From assembly GCA_022482785.1 (NCBI GenBank), contig JAKVON010000002.1, positions 186,001 through 250,000 on the forward strand: 64,000 nt of DNA. Reading direction: 5' to 3'. The translations under genes and the position numbers were made by a program. The stretch comes from Atopobiaceae bacterium (GTDB lineage Bacteria; Actinomycetota; Coriobacteriia; Coriobacteriales; Atopobiaceae). Below are positions 18,820 through 27,677 of the stretch, piece by piece; position 1 is the stretch's first letter; each line of letters begins with the position of its first letter. The notes below the pieces were generated by a model. It saw only the letters and a program-made list of their open reading frames with translations, was not told the origin of the DNA and did no database searches.

Positions 18820-19665
18820 ATGAAGAGGAACAACATCGCCAAGCTCGTAGCGGGCGTCGCGGCCGGCGTCGCGCTCGTCGCCGCGCTCGCGGGATGCGGC
18901 AGCACGACCACGTCGGGCTCGTCCGCGCCTGCGACCACGTCGGCCTCGACAGGCTCGTACAAGCTGGTGGAGAGCGGCAAGCTCACGGTCATGGGCAACT
19001 GGTACTTCCCGCCGTTCGAGTCGATGAACGAGAGCACCGGCGTGGCGGAGGGCTTCGACATCGACCTGGCGAACGCCATCGCGTCGAAGATGGGCCTCAC
19101 GGCCAACATCCTGCCGTCCACCCAGTTCGACACCCTCGTGCCCACGATCAAGCAGGGCGGCAAGGCCGACGTCTCCATCTCGGGCATCACGATCACCGAC
19201 GAGCGCAAGAAGGAGATCGACTTCTCCGATCCCTACCTCGACTCCAACCAGAGCATCGTCGTGAAGTCCGGCGCGGCGGCGCAGTCGATCGCCGCGCTCA
19301 ACGTCTCCGGCAAGAAGGTCGCCGTGCAGTCCGGCACCACGGGCGAGTCGTGGGCCAAGGAGAACCTGCCCAATGCCACCGTCGTGCCTCTGGACGACGT
19401 GATCCAGGCCATGACGGGCGTCCAGACCGGCCTCTACGACGCCGTCTGCGCCGATCTCCCCGTCACGAGCTACCTGATCAAGAACTCCTATGGTGACCTG
19501 GTCATTCCCGAGGGATGCCAGATTGCCACGGGCGAGCAGTACGGCGTGGTCGTCTCCAAGGACAACCCCGCCCTCACCACCGCCATCAACAAGGCGCTCT
19601 CCGACATGAAGTCGGACGGCACGATGGACCAGCTCGAGACCAAGTGGTTCGGCAAGGTGCTGTAG
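18820..19665 (+). CDS. Amino-acid ABC transporter substrate-binding lipoprotein (family 3)
   Basis: A 281-residue solute-binding protein. Residues 1-25 are a lipoprotein signal with lipobox LAALAGC, followed by a Ser/Thr-rich linker and the bacterial family 3 fold: GNWYFPPFESMNE, GFDIDLANAIASKMGL, GGKADVSISGITITDERKKE and IDFSDPYLDSNQSIVV are the usual polar-amino-acid binding signatures. GGGGAGGG before the ATG fixes the start. It would sit on the outer face of the membrane and deliver substrate to a permease, but no permease or ATPase gene adjoins it, so it is an orphan here. Flanked by terminator hairpins on both sides, hence probably monocistronic. The exact amino acid is not determinable. 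Confidence 0.9.
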   Translation: MKRNNIAKLVAGVAAGVALVAALAGCGSTTTSGSSAPATTSASTGSYKLVESGKLTVMGNWYFPPFESMNESTGVAEGFDIDLANAIASKMGLTANILPSTQFDTLVPTIKQGGKADVSISGITITDERKKEIDFSDPYLDSNQSIVVKSGAAAQSIAALNVSGKKVAVQSGTTGESWAKENLPNATVVPLDDVIQAMTGVQTGLYDAVCADLPVTSYLIKNSYGDLVIPEGCQIATGEQYGVVVSKDNPALTTAINKALSDMKSDGTMDQLETKWFGKVL

Positions 19666-19688
19666 GCATCTGCCGCATGGATCGCAAC

Positions 19689-19725
19689 CGAGGGGGTCGG
19701 CCACGTGTCGGCCCCCTCGCTTATT
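19689..19725 (+). terminator. Intrinsic terminator after the binding-protein gene
   Basis: CGAGGGGG at 19689-19696 pairs with CCCCCTCG at 19712-19719, with an inner CGG/CCG contribution, followed by CTTATTT. Position and form fit a Rho-independent terminator for the binding-protein gene. Confidence 0.75.
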
Positions 19726-19728
19726 TGC

Positions 19729-19734
19729 TATCGT
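19729..19734 (+). promoter_or_regulatory. Probable -10 box (TATCGT)
   Basis: TTGCTATCGT lies about 30 bases before the HAD phosphatase start and immediately after the preceding terminator. No clear -35. Confidence 0.3.
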
Positions 19735-19764
19735 CTGAGGCGAGGGCAAATCGAGAGGCGGAAT

Positions 19765-20538
19765 ATGGTCGCGGAACCACGGATACGGGCACTCTTCTTC
19801 GACATTGACGGCACGCTGGCCACGATGGACACCCGTCGCATCCCCGATTCGGCCCTCGAGGCGCTTGCCGCCGTCCGCGAGCGTGGCGTCAAGGTCCTCA
19901 TCGCCACCGGCCGCCCCGAGCCCATGGCCCGCTGGATCGAGGACCAGCTCGTTCCCGACGGCTACGCGTGCGCGAACGGCCAGTTCTGCCGCCTCGGGGG
20001 AAGGGTCATCCGCTGCCAGCATCTCGACCACGATGACGTCCTGGTGGCGCGCGACCAGGTGGCGCACGGGCTCTATGCCATGACGGTGGTCGAGGACGGC
20101 GACTGGTTCCTCTCCGGCCCTCCCGGCACCGTCGACCGGGGAGGCGTCGGGCTCCCCGTGCGCGACGCCGCCCTCATCGGCGGGCGCCCCGTGCTCCAGC
20201 TCATGCTCCAAGGCGGGCCCGAGCTCGACGACCTGCTTCTCGGCGCGACGAGGAACCTGCTCTCCGTCCGCTGGACGTCTGCCTTCGGCGACATCATCCC
20301 CAGGGGCGGAGGCAAGCAGGTGGGCATGCAGGCGTTCCTCGACGAGCTCGGCATCGGGCGAGGGGAGTGCGCCGCCTTCGGCGACGGGGCGAACGACATC
20401 GCGATGCTCGAGTACGCGGGCGTGGGCGTGGCCATGGGGAATGCCTCCGACGAGGTCAAGGCACGCGCCGATTGCGTGACGACGAGCGTCGAGGGGGATG
20501 GCGTCGCGCGCGCCCTCGCACGTCTCGGCCTGCTGTAG
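19765..20538 (+). CDS. HAD-superfamily (Cof-type) hydrolase
   Basis: A 257-residue haloacid-dehalogenase-like hydrolase, probably a cytoplasmic sugar or cofactor phosphatase. Motif I is FFDIDGT with Asp13 as nucleophile and Asp15 as general acid; motif II region is LIATGRP; motif IV is GDGANDIAMLEYAGVGVAMG, typical of the Cof/IIB subfamily, followed by the A-x-D-V region near the end. The cap lies between. GAGAGGCGG precedes the ATG; longer in-frame readings run into the preceding terminator. Substrate cannot be assigned from sequence. Confidence 0.9.
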   Translation: MVAEPRIRALFFDIDGTLATMDTRRIPDSALEALAAVRERGVKVLIATGRPEPMARWIEDQLVPDGYACANGQFCRLGGRVIRCQHLDHDDVLVARDQVAHGLYAMTVVEDGDWFLSGPPGTVDRGGVGLPVRDAALIGGRPVLQLMLQGGPELDDLLLGATRNLLSVRWTSAFGDIIPRGGGKQVGMQAFLDELGIGRGECAAFGDGANDIAMLEYAGVGVAMGNASDEVKARADCVTTSVEGDGVARALARLGLL

Positions 20539-20610
20539 GCAAGGCCCCGGCCCCGTCGTGCCATCCGCGGATTGAAATCTATCCGCAACCCCCTGCTGTC
20601 GCGCCCGCGC

Positions 20611-20616
20611 TACAGT
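20611..20616 (+). promoter_or_regulatory. Probable -10 box (TACAGT)
   Basis: GCGCTACAGT lies 31 bases before the histidine phosphatase gene. It has the same GC-TAYNNT form as other boxes here. No convincing -35. Confidence 0.35.
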
Positions 20617-20647
20617 AGTTCAGGCTATTTCAAACGAGGGGGATCAC

Positions 20648-21148
20648 ATGGGTCAGACGGTCGTTCTGGTGAGGCATGGAAAGGCGGAGCCCAAGCGCGC
20701 GGGCCAGCCTGACGAGGAACGCAAGCTCACGGGGCGCGGGAACGACGCCCTCGCCGCGGCGTTCCCAGACTCGTTCCGCATGCTCAAGGTGCCCATCGAT
20801 GGCATCCAGCTCTGGGTGAGCCCCACGGTGCGGGCCATCCAGACGGCCTACCAGGTGCGTCGCGTCGTCGACATCGACGACGAGCAGCAGCGCCGGTGTC
20901 TCGCCGACCAGGACATAGACGCCTTCTTCGACGAGCTCTCCAAATCCGAGTTCAGCACGATCATCGCCGTGGGGCACATCCCGTTCATGAACAAGGTCTC
21001 GGGCATACTCTGTGGCTGCGAGCTGCCCTTCGCGCCCGGCGCCGTGGCCTGCATCGAGCTCCAGGACTCCATCGACCCGACCTCGCTCAAGGCGGCGGCC
21101 GAGGCACCCGGCCGCCTGCTCTGGTTCATCCAGGGGCCCAAGGTCTAG
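20648..21148 (+). CDS. SixA-like histidine phosphatase family protein
   Basis: A 166-residue member of the histidine phosphatase (phosphoglycerate mutase-like) superfamily. The phosphate-accepting His10 is in VVLVRHGKAEP, and a second catalytic His lies in IIAVGHIPFMNK. Length and the pattern ERKLTGRG...WVSPTVRAIQTA resemble SixA phosphohistidine phosphatases, which remove phosphate from phosphohistidine proteins, but small-molecule substrates are possible. GAGGGGG upstream supports the start. It converges with the minus-strand gene that follows. Confidence 0.85.
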   Translation: MGQTVVLVRHGKAEPKRAGQPDEERKLTGRGNDALAAAFPDSFRMLKVPIDGIQLWVSPTVRAIQTAYQVRRVVDIDDEQQRRCLADQDIDAFFDELSKSEFSTIIAVGHIPFMNKVSGILCGCELPFAPGAVACIELQDSIDPTSLKAAAEAPGRLLWFIQGPKV

Positions 21149-21173
21149 GAGCCGCGCGCCGAGCGCGTGGGCC

Positions 21174-21413
21174 TCATCCAACCCAGAAGGCCAGGCCCTC
21201 CTCGTCGAACTCGACGGGCACGCGAAGCTTCGAGAAGAAGGCGATCGTGGCGTCGCGCATGCGGTCGCCCTCCGCCTCGCTCGCGGCGCCGGTCTCCTCG
21301 ATCCAGCACGACTGCTTGCCGCAGGCGTCGCGCAGGTGGATCTTGAAGGGCAGCCCCTCCGAGCCGAGCCGCTTGTTCAGCTCGATGATGTCGTTCGTCC
21401 CGATGACGGTCAT
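21174..21413 (-). CDS. Small protein with CGKQSCW motif, function unknown
   Basis: A 79-residue protein I do not recognise. It contains FKIHLRDACGKQSCWIEE with two cysteines four residues apart, followed by an acidic helix (GAASEAEGDRMRDATIAFF) and a short hydrophobic end. GGGAGGG lies a few bases upstream of the ATG, arguing for a real gene. It lies between the histidine phosphatase and acylphosphatase genes and shares its strand with the latter. A metal- or thiol-based role is possible but unproven. Confidence 0.65.
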   Translation of the reverse strand: MTVIGTNDIIELNKRLGSEGLPFKIHLRDACGKQSCWIEETGAASEAEGDRMRDATIAFFSKLRVPVEFDEEGLAFWVG

Positions 21414-21486
21414 GATGGCCCTCCCTCGTTGCCTCTCTCCTGGAGGATACCCAGGCGGGCCGGCGCGGCAATGTCGCCCCGACCCC

Positions 21487-21834
21487 CTAGAATTTCACCA
21501 CGAAGTCGCGCTCCCCGGAGACGAGCGGGATGTCTGCGGAGTCGTCGATCCAGAAGACGTTGCCCCACTCGCGGTAGGCCTGGGTCATCCTGGTCTGGAA
21601 GCGGCCGATGCTCTCGTCGCCGCCCTGCAGCTCCATCTCGACCGTGCCGTCGAGCTGGTTCCGCACCCATCCGGTGAGGTCGTTGTCGCGTGCGAGGCGC
21701 TGCGCGTTCCAGCGAAACCCGACCCCCTGGCATTCGCCCGCGTAGGTGAGGTGGAGGCGGCGCGCGTCGCCTCCCAGCTCTGGGATGGGCCTCTCGGGGT
21801 CCTCCCTGCCTATCACCCTCGAGAACCAGGGCAT
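21487..21834 (-). CDS. Acylphosphatase
   Basis: A 115-residue acylphosphatase hydrolysing carboxyl-phosphate bonds. The signature GECQGVGFRW carries the phosphate-binding Arg, and LTGWVRNQLDGTVEMELQG carries the catalytic Asn. There is an N-terminal extension of about 25 residues before the domain and a C-terminal extension (WIDDSADIPLVSGERDFVV). The ATG complementary to 21832-21834 has GGAGG eight bases upstream, so I prefer it to the longer in-frame reading that begins at 21999. Confidence 0.85.
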   Translation of the reverse strand: MPWFSRVIGREDPERPIPELGGDARRLHLTYAGECQGVGFRWNAQRLARDNDLTGWVRNQLDGTVEMELQGGDESIGRFQTRMTQAYREWGNVFWIDDSADIPLVSGERDFVVKF

Positions 21835-21967
21835 GCACTCGCCTCCGTCCGTGCCCGAGACCGCGTCGTAGTCCGTATTCCCCTGCGCTCGCTCGCCTAA
21901 CATCGTGCTTCGGCGGGCCCGCCAAGGGGGACAATACGGGCAGGCGACGACGTCGAGGGGAGCTGCC

Positions 21968-22669
<702 letters not shown>

Positions 22670-22679
22670 CCGACGCGCG

Positions 22680-25600
22680 ATGAGGAACCCCTTCGGCACA
22701 GAGCTCTGGAGGACCATCGCCCACTCGTGGGGCCGCTTCCTCGCCATCGCCGGAATCGTGGCCCTGGGCTGCGGCTTCTATGCGGGCCTGCGCATGACCG
22801 GGGCCGACATGCGCGCGGCGGGCGACGCCTTCTACGACGGCACGAGCCTCTACGACGTGCGGCTCGTCTCCACGCTGGGCTTCTCGCGGGAGCAGGCCGA
22901 CGAGGTCAAGTCTGTCGACGGCGTCGAGCAGGTCATGGGCGACTATGCCACCGACGTCATGGCCACCCTGAACGACGAGCGGTATGCCATCCGCGTCATG
23001 TCCCTCGACGTGGGGGACGCCTCGGCGAGCACGGTGGACGCGACGGGCACGACGGTCGCCTCGGACGACCCCGGATACCTCAACCGGCTCGTGCTCGCCG
23101 AGGGCAGCTGGCCCACCGAGCCAGGCCAGTGCGTGCTCTCGGCCGACCGCGTCATGGGCACCCCCATCGAGGTGGGCGACACGGTCGAGGTGCTCTACGG
23201 CACGGCGAGCCTCGACGGCGTGCTCGAGCGGCGCACCTTCACGGTGTCGGGCCTCGTCCACTCGTCGGCCTACGTCTCGAGCGTCGCCCTCGGCTACACA
23301 AGCCTGGGCTCGGGCGTGATCCAGCAGTACATGTACGTGAGCCCCGACAGCTTCTCCGCCGACCTTCCCTACACCGAGCTCTACGTCACGGTGAGGGGCG
23401 CATCCGAGCAGTTCTCGGGCGCCGACGGCTACCAGTCGACGGTCGACGTGGTGAGCTCCAGGCTCGACGACCAGGCCCCGGCGCTCGCGGCGTCGCGCTT
23501 GGCCGAGGTCAGGAGGAAGGCCCAGAACGAGCTCGACTCGAAGAGGGATGACTACGAGGAGCAGAAGGCAGACGCGGAAGACCAGCTCGCCGATGCCAAG
23601 GCCCAGCTCGACGACGCGCTGGCCAAGCTGGAGAGCTCCGAGGCCACGATCGCGAGCAGCGAGGAGGAGCTGGCGGCCGCCCGCGAGGAGGCCTACGCGA
23701 GGCTCGCCGACGCCAAGGACGAGCTCCTCTCGACCGAGGAGGCGCTCGACGACGGGGCGGGCCAGCTCGCCGACGCCCAGTCGCAGCTCGATGCGAAGAG
23801 AGACGAGGCCGAGCAGGCCAAGGCGGGCCTCGAGGCGAAGCTCGCCGACGCCCAGCGCCACTACGATGAGGCGAAGCCGCAGATCGAGGCCGGCATCGCG
23901 CAGGCCACGGCCACCAAGGCCGACCTCGGGAGGCAGAGGGCCGAGGCCCAGGACCAGAAGGCCCAGCTCGAGGCCCTCCTCAAGACGCAGACGGAGGGGA
24001 GCGCCGAGTACCAGGCGACCGAGGCCAAGATCGACGCCGTGGCGGCGGCCATCGCGAAGCTCGACGAGGGCATCGGAGCCGCCCAGGCAACCATCGACGA
24101 CCTCGCCAAGAGGCAGGCGGATGCGGAGGGCGGCATCGCCCAGCTCGAGGGGGGCATCTCCAAGGCCGAGGCGGGGCTCGCGGCCATCGCCCAGGGACAG
24201 GCGACGCTGGACGGGAAGTCGGCGGAGCTCGCCTCCGGACGAGAGCAGCTGGAGGCCGGCTGGGACACCTACTACGAGCAGCGGGACGAGGCCGAGTCGC
24301 AGCTCGCCGATGCCGCGGACCAGATCGCCTCCGGCAAGGAGGAGCTCGCGAGCGGCTGGGACGAGTACGACTCCGGGAAGGCCGAGTACGATTCCAATGC
24401 CGCCGACGTCGACGCGCGCCTCTCCGACGCGGCCCAGCAGCTCGCCTCCGCGCAGGCCGACATCGATGCCATCGCGAGCCCCGACGTCTACGTGCTCGAC
24501 CGGACGAAGTCGACCGGCGTCTCGAACTACCACGACGACTCGGTGCGCATCGACAACATCGCTGCCGTCTTCCCGTTCATCTTCTTCCTGGTGGCGGCCC
24601 TCGTCTCCCTCACCACGATGACGCGCATGGTGGAGGACGAGCGCGTCGACATCGGCACGCACAAGGCGCTCGGCTTCTCCACGGCGCGCATCACGGCCAA
24701 GTACCTGGCCTATGCCGCCATCGCGAGCGTCTCGGGGGCCGTCCTGGGCATCGCCGTCCTCTCGCAGGTGCTGCCGGCGGTCGTGGAGAAGGCCTACGCG
24801 ATCATCTACGACGTCCCGGCCCAGGCCTTCCCGCTGCCCGTCGACCCGGCCATCTCGCTGCTCGCGGCCGGGCTCGGCGTGGGCATCACCCTGGGCGCCA
24901 CCTGGCTCGCCGCCGCGGCGACGCTGCGCGAGGTGCCTGCGACCCTCATGCTCCCGCGCGCGCCCAAGGCGGGCAAGCGCATCCTGCTCGAGCGCCTCGG
25001 ACCCCTCTGGCGGCGGACCTCCTTCTCCTGGAAGGTGACGCTCAGGAACCTCTTCCGCTACAAGCGGCGCCTCGCGATGACGGTGGTGGGCATCGCCGGC
25101 TGCACGGCGCTGCTGCTCACGGGGCTGGGCCTGCACGACGCCATCTGGGACATCATCGACAACCAGTTCGAGGGCGCCAACCCCGTCTTCCGCTTCAACG
25201 TCGAGGTGGGGACTCGACCAGGACGCGACGGCCGACGACGTCGCCTCCGTCGAGGGGTCCCTCTCGGACCTTGGCTCCGCCGACGCGTTCACCTTGGTCG
25301 ACAGCGAGAACATGCAGGTCTCGTCCGAGGGACACCCCGGCACCCTGGCGGTGAGCGTCATGGTGCCGCAGGACGTGGGCAGCTTCGCGTCGTTCGTGGC
25401 CATGCGCGACCGCGTCACCCAGCAGCCCATCGACTTCGACGCCCGCTCCGTGGTCCTCACCGAGAAGGTCGCGACGCGGCTTGGGCTCGCGGTGGGGGAC
25501 ACCTTCACCGTGTACGACCAGGACGACATCGGCAACGCCAAGGGGGACGGCTATGCCCTCACCCTCACGGGCATCACCGAGAACTACGTCTACCATTACT

Positions 25601-26193
25601 GCTACGTGGGCGCGGACGCCTATCGGGAGGCGACGGGGCGCGATTCCGCGCCGCGCGGGATCCTCTCCCGCATAGACTCCGACGAGGCCGTGCGTGCCCG
25701 GCTCTCCTCCGCCCTCCATGACGTGGGCGCCGTCAAGACCGTCGTCTTCAACACCGAGACGATCGACTCGTACCGGAAGTCGCTCCAGAGTGTGAACATG
25801 ATCGTGGTGGTGCTGGTGGTCGCCGCCGCCGCGCTCGCGTTCATCGTCCTCTACAACCTCACGAACATCAACATCGTCGAGAGGACGCGCGAGATCGCGA
25901 GCCTCAAGGTGCTCGGCTTCACCCCGCGCGAGGTCGCGGCCTACATCTTCCGCGAGATAGCGCTGCTGGTCGTCCTGGGCGCCGCGGCCGGGCTCGCGCT
26001 CGGGGTCCTCATGGAGGGCTTCGTGGTGCTGTCGAGCGAGGTGGACGCCGTCATGTTCGGCCGCGTCATCCATGGCGGGAGCTTCGCCTGGGCCTTCGGG
26101 CTCACCCTCGTGTTCGCCGCGTTCGTGATGCTCGCGATGCTCCCCAAGCTCAGGCACATCGACATGGTGGAGAGCCTGAAGTCGGTGGACTAG
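22680..26193 (+). pseudogene. FtsX-type ABC transporter permease with coiled coil; one-base frameshift
   Basis: Read through with one correction this is a permease of about 1170 residues. Residues 1-35 include a membrane helix, then an extracytoplasmic MacB-like domain, then a long coiled coil (about 270-600, full of AQLDDALAKLE-type repeats), an FtsX helix block (TMTRMVEDERVDIGTHKALG), a middle membrane region, a second extracytoplasmic domain and a final FtsX block (NIVERTREIASLKVLGFTPR). The 5' frame runs cleanly to about 25207, then becomes nonsense Arg-rich sequence ending at 25721. The true continuation is in the next frame and yields sensible protein from 25210 (GLDQDATADDV) to 26193, including a possible internal ATG at 25294. 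A surplus G in the GGGG run 25208-25211 explains it. It may be a sequencing error or a real inactivating mutation. Pairs with the upstream ATPase. Confidence 0.85.
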
Positions 26194-26210
26194 GCAGGCG
26201 ACGTGCGGCG

Positions 26211-26359
26211 ACGGGGCACCCCAGCGGCCGCCCCGCGCAGGATTCTGCAGCCTGTGGACCACAGCCTGTCGCTTTCCCCGGATTCGTCCCGATTCGGCCG
26301 GAATCCGTGCCACTGCCTGCATTTTCCTGTGGACCGGCGGCCGCACGGGGCACCCCAGC
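26211..26359. repeat. 15-bp direct repeats flanking a 119-bp segment
   Basis: ACGGGGCACCCCAGC occurs at 26211-26225 and again at 26345-26359. The segment between holds the left inverted repeat of the nuclease-like cassette, and GCGGCCGC-like sequence abuts both copies. The direct repeats resemble a target-site duplication or a recombination scar. Together with 26360-26480, which is AT-rich and probably carries the promoter, this fills the 287-bp gap after the permease gene. Confidence 0.6.
26281..26332 (-). repeat. Left copy of 52-bp inverted repeat around nuclease-like gene 1
   Basis: The reverse complement of this 52-bp segment matches 27479-27530 at 49 of 52 positions. It ends (plus strand) with CTGCATTTTCCTGTGG, and its inner part contains CGATTCGGCCGGAATC. 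It lies 148 bp before the nuclease-like gene that the two copies bracket. Confidence 0.8.
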
Positions 26360-26468
26360 AAAAAGCAACAAATCGGAAACTGCATGACAGCAATCTAACA
26401 GATGCGATACATGTATTTAACAGGTAAAATATTCCGCAAACGGCATAGCTGAAGCGGCATTAGCATGC

Positions 26469-26480
26469 TACCATGCCGCC
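26469..26480 (+). promoter_or_regulatory. Possible leaderless promoter of nuclease-like gene 1
   Basis: TACCAT at 26469-26474 is followed by six bases and then the ATG at 26481, and no Shine-Dalgarno sequence is present. The paralogous gene at 31428 has the same arrangement (TAGCCT, six bases, ATG). A -10 box at this distance would give a transcript starting at the ATG. Confidence 0.4.
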
Positions 26481-27461
26481 ATGATGATTTTTCTCTCGGA
26501 CATATCCGCTCTCGAATCGTGGCGTGCGGCCAATCCGCGAACCATGGCGGTCGCGCCCGCATCCGACCGTTGGCGCACGGACGACTACCTGTCCCACTCG
26601 CCGAGCGTCGAGGAGCGGGCCTTCGCCGACCTTTCCCGCTACGGAATCAGGACTCGTCCCGTTCGCCTCCTCGTCCCGGATGCCTCCCGGAGGATTCGCT
26701 CGTCCAAGGCAGTGACGCGCGTCTGGAGGGGCCCCGTTTTGCCGGGCTCGTTCTGCCGGATACGGGAGGGCCTGTACCTCTGCTCGCCAGAACTCGTGTT
26801 CCTGCAGATGGCGGGCACTCTCGACCTGTTGCCCCTCATCGAGCTGGGCTTCGAGCTCTGCGGGTTCTACGCGCTGCGTGACGATTTCCGGGAGGGCTTC
26901 ATGACGCGCGCGATTCCCCTCACGACGGTCGAGTCCCTCAGCCGCTACGTCGAGTCCGCAACGGGCGCACGGGGGAGGAGAAACGCCTGCCGGGCGCTGC
27001 GCTACGTCATGGAGAGGTCGCGGTCGCCCATGGAGACGATCGAGGCCATGCTCTTCTGCCTGCCGTCCCACCTCGGCGGCAAGGGCTGCCCCCGCCCGCG
27101 GCTCAACCGCGGCATCCCCCTCGTCGGCCTTGCCCGCGAGCTGGCAAAACGCTCCAGCGTGGAGTGCGACGTCCTGTGGGAGGAAGCGGGCGTCGACGTC
27201 GAGTATGACAGCTACGACAATCATGCGACGCCCGACCAGCTCGCCCGCGATGCCACGAAGAGGGCCGCGCTCGACCGCCTCGGAATCGACGTCTACACCA
27301 TGACCTACGCCCAGCTGCGGGACGTGGCGTGGTTCGATGCCTTCACGCATATGCTCGCCGAGAAGGCGGGCTGGCGCCTCCCTGCTCCCGTGGCCGACTT
27401 CAAGGCGAAGGAGGCCAGTCTCAGATCGGCGCTTCTTCCTCACGGCAGGGCCCGGTGGTAG
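26481..27461 (+). CDS. Nuclease-like protein of unknown function, paralog 1
   Basis: A 326-residue protein without an established name. It aligns along its whole length with the protein at 31428-32405: FLSDISALE at the start, RVWRGPVLPGSFCRIREGLY, CSPELVFLQMA, LGFELCGFY, PLTTVESLSRY, and a C-terminal block WEEAGVDVEYDSYDNH...DATKRAALDRLGIDV. That block resembles DUF559/very-short-patch-repair-type PD-(D/E)XK endonucleases, although here the usual Asp-Gly is Asp-Ser, so activity may be lost. The CSPEL...LG.ELCG part is reminiscent of AbiEi-type proteins (weak inference). No signal peptide or membrane segment. The gene is bracketed by 52-bp inverted repeats and stands alone. Confidence 0.75.
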   Translation: MMIFLSDISALESWRAANPRTMAVAPASDRWRTDDYLSHSPSVEERAFADLSRYGIRTRPVRLLVPDASRRIRSSKAVTRVWRGPVLPGSFCRIREGLYLCSPELVFLQMAGTLDLLPLIELGFELCGFYALRDDFREGFMTRAIPLTTVESLSRYVESATGARGRRNACRALRYVMERSRSPMETIEAMLFCLPSHLGGKGCPRPRLNRGIPLVGLARELAKRSSVECDVLWEEAGVDVEYDSYDNHATPDQLARDATKRAALDRLGIDVYTMTYAQLRDVAWFDAFTHMLAEKAGWRLPAPVADFKAKEASLRSALLPHGRARW

Positions 27462-27478
27462 GGGCCCTCCCGCTGACG

Positions 27479-27576
27479 CCACAGGAAAAAGCAGGCGGTG
27501 GCACGGATTCCGGCCGAATCGGGCCGAATCGGCCCCCGGAGACGAAAACCGTGCCACAGCCTGCATTTTCCTGTGG
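27479..27576. repeat. Right inverted repeat and hairpin of the nuclease-like cassette
   Basis: 27479-27530 is the right-hand partner of 26281-26332 (49/52 identical in inverted orientation). Its first 28 bases, starting CCACAGGAAAAAGCAGGC, also form a hairpin with 27549-27576, which reads CCGTGCCACAGCCTGCATTT and onward; the two arms differ at two positions. The 42-bp loop contains two overlapping CCGAATCGG units. It may also serve as terminator for the nuclease-like gene, whose stop codon is 18 bp upstream. Confidence 0.8.
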
Positions 27577-27626
27577 GCTCCGTCGCCTGCGACCCGTGCC
27601 CGCCCCCGTCCGCGCCCGACCTGCGC

Positions 27627-27632
27627 TATGCT
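27627..27632 (+). promoter_or_regulatory. Probable -10 box of tyrS (TATGCT)
   Basis: GCGCTATGCT lies about 45 bases before the tyrS start, in the same GC-TAYNNT context as others in the window. No clear -35 and no T-box leader is seen. Confidence 0.4.
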
Positions 27633-27677
27633 TGGGCTGGCCACGTGCCACCGCCACCATCTCGAAAGGAACCAACC

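Noticed and set aside
25208-25721. C-terminal Arg-rich extension of the permease as real protein
   Set aside because: The neighbouring frame gives continuous FtsX-like sequence, so the Arg-rich tail is the result of the frameshift.
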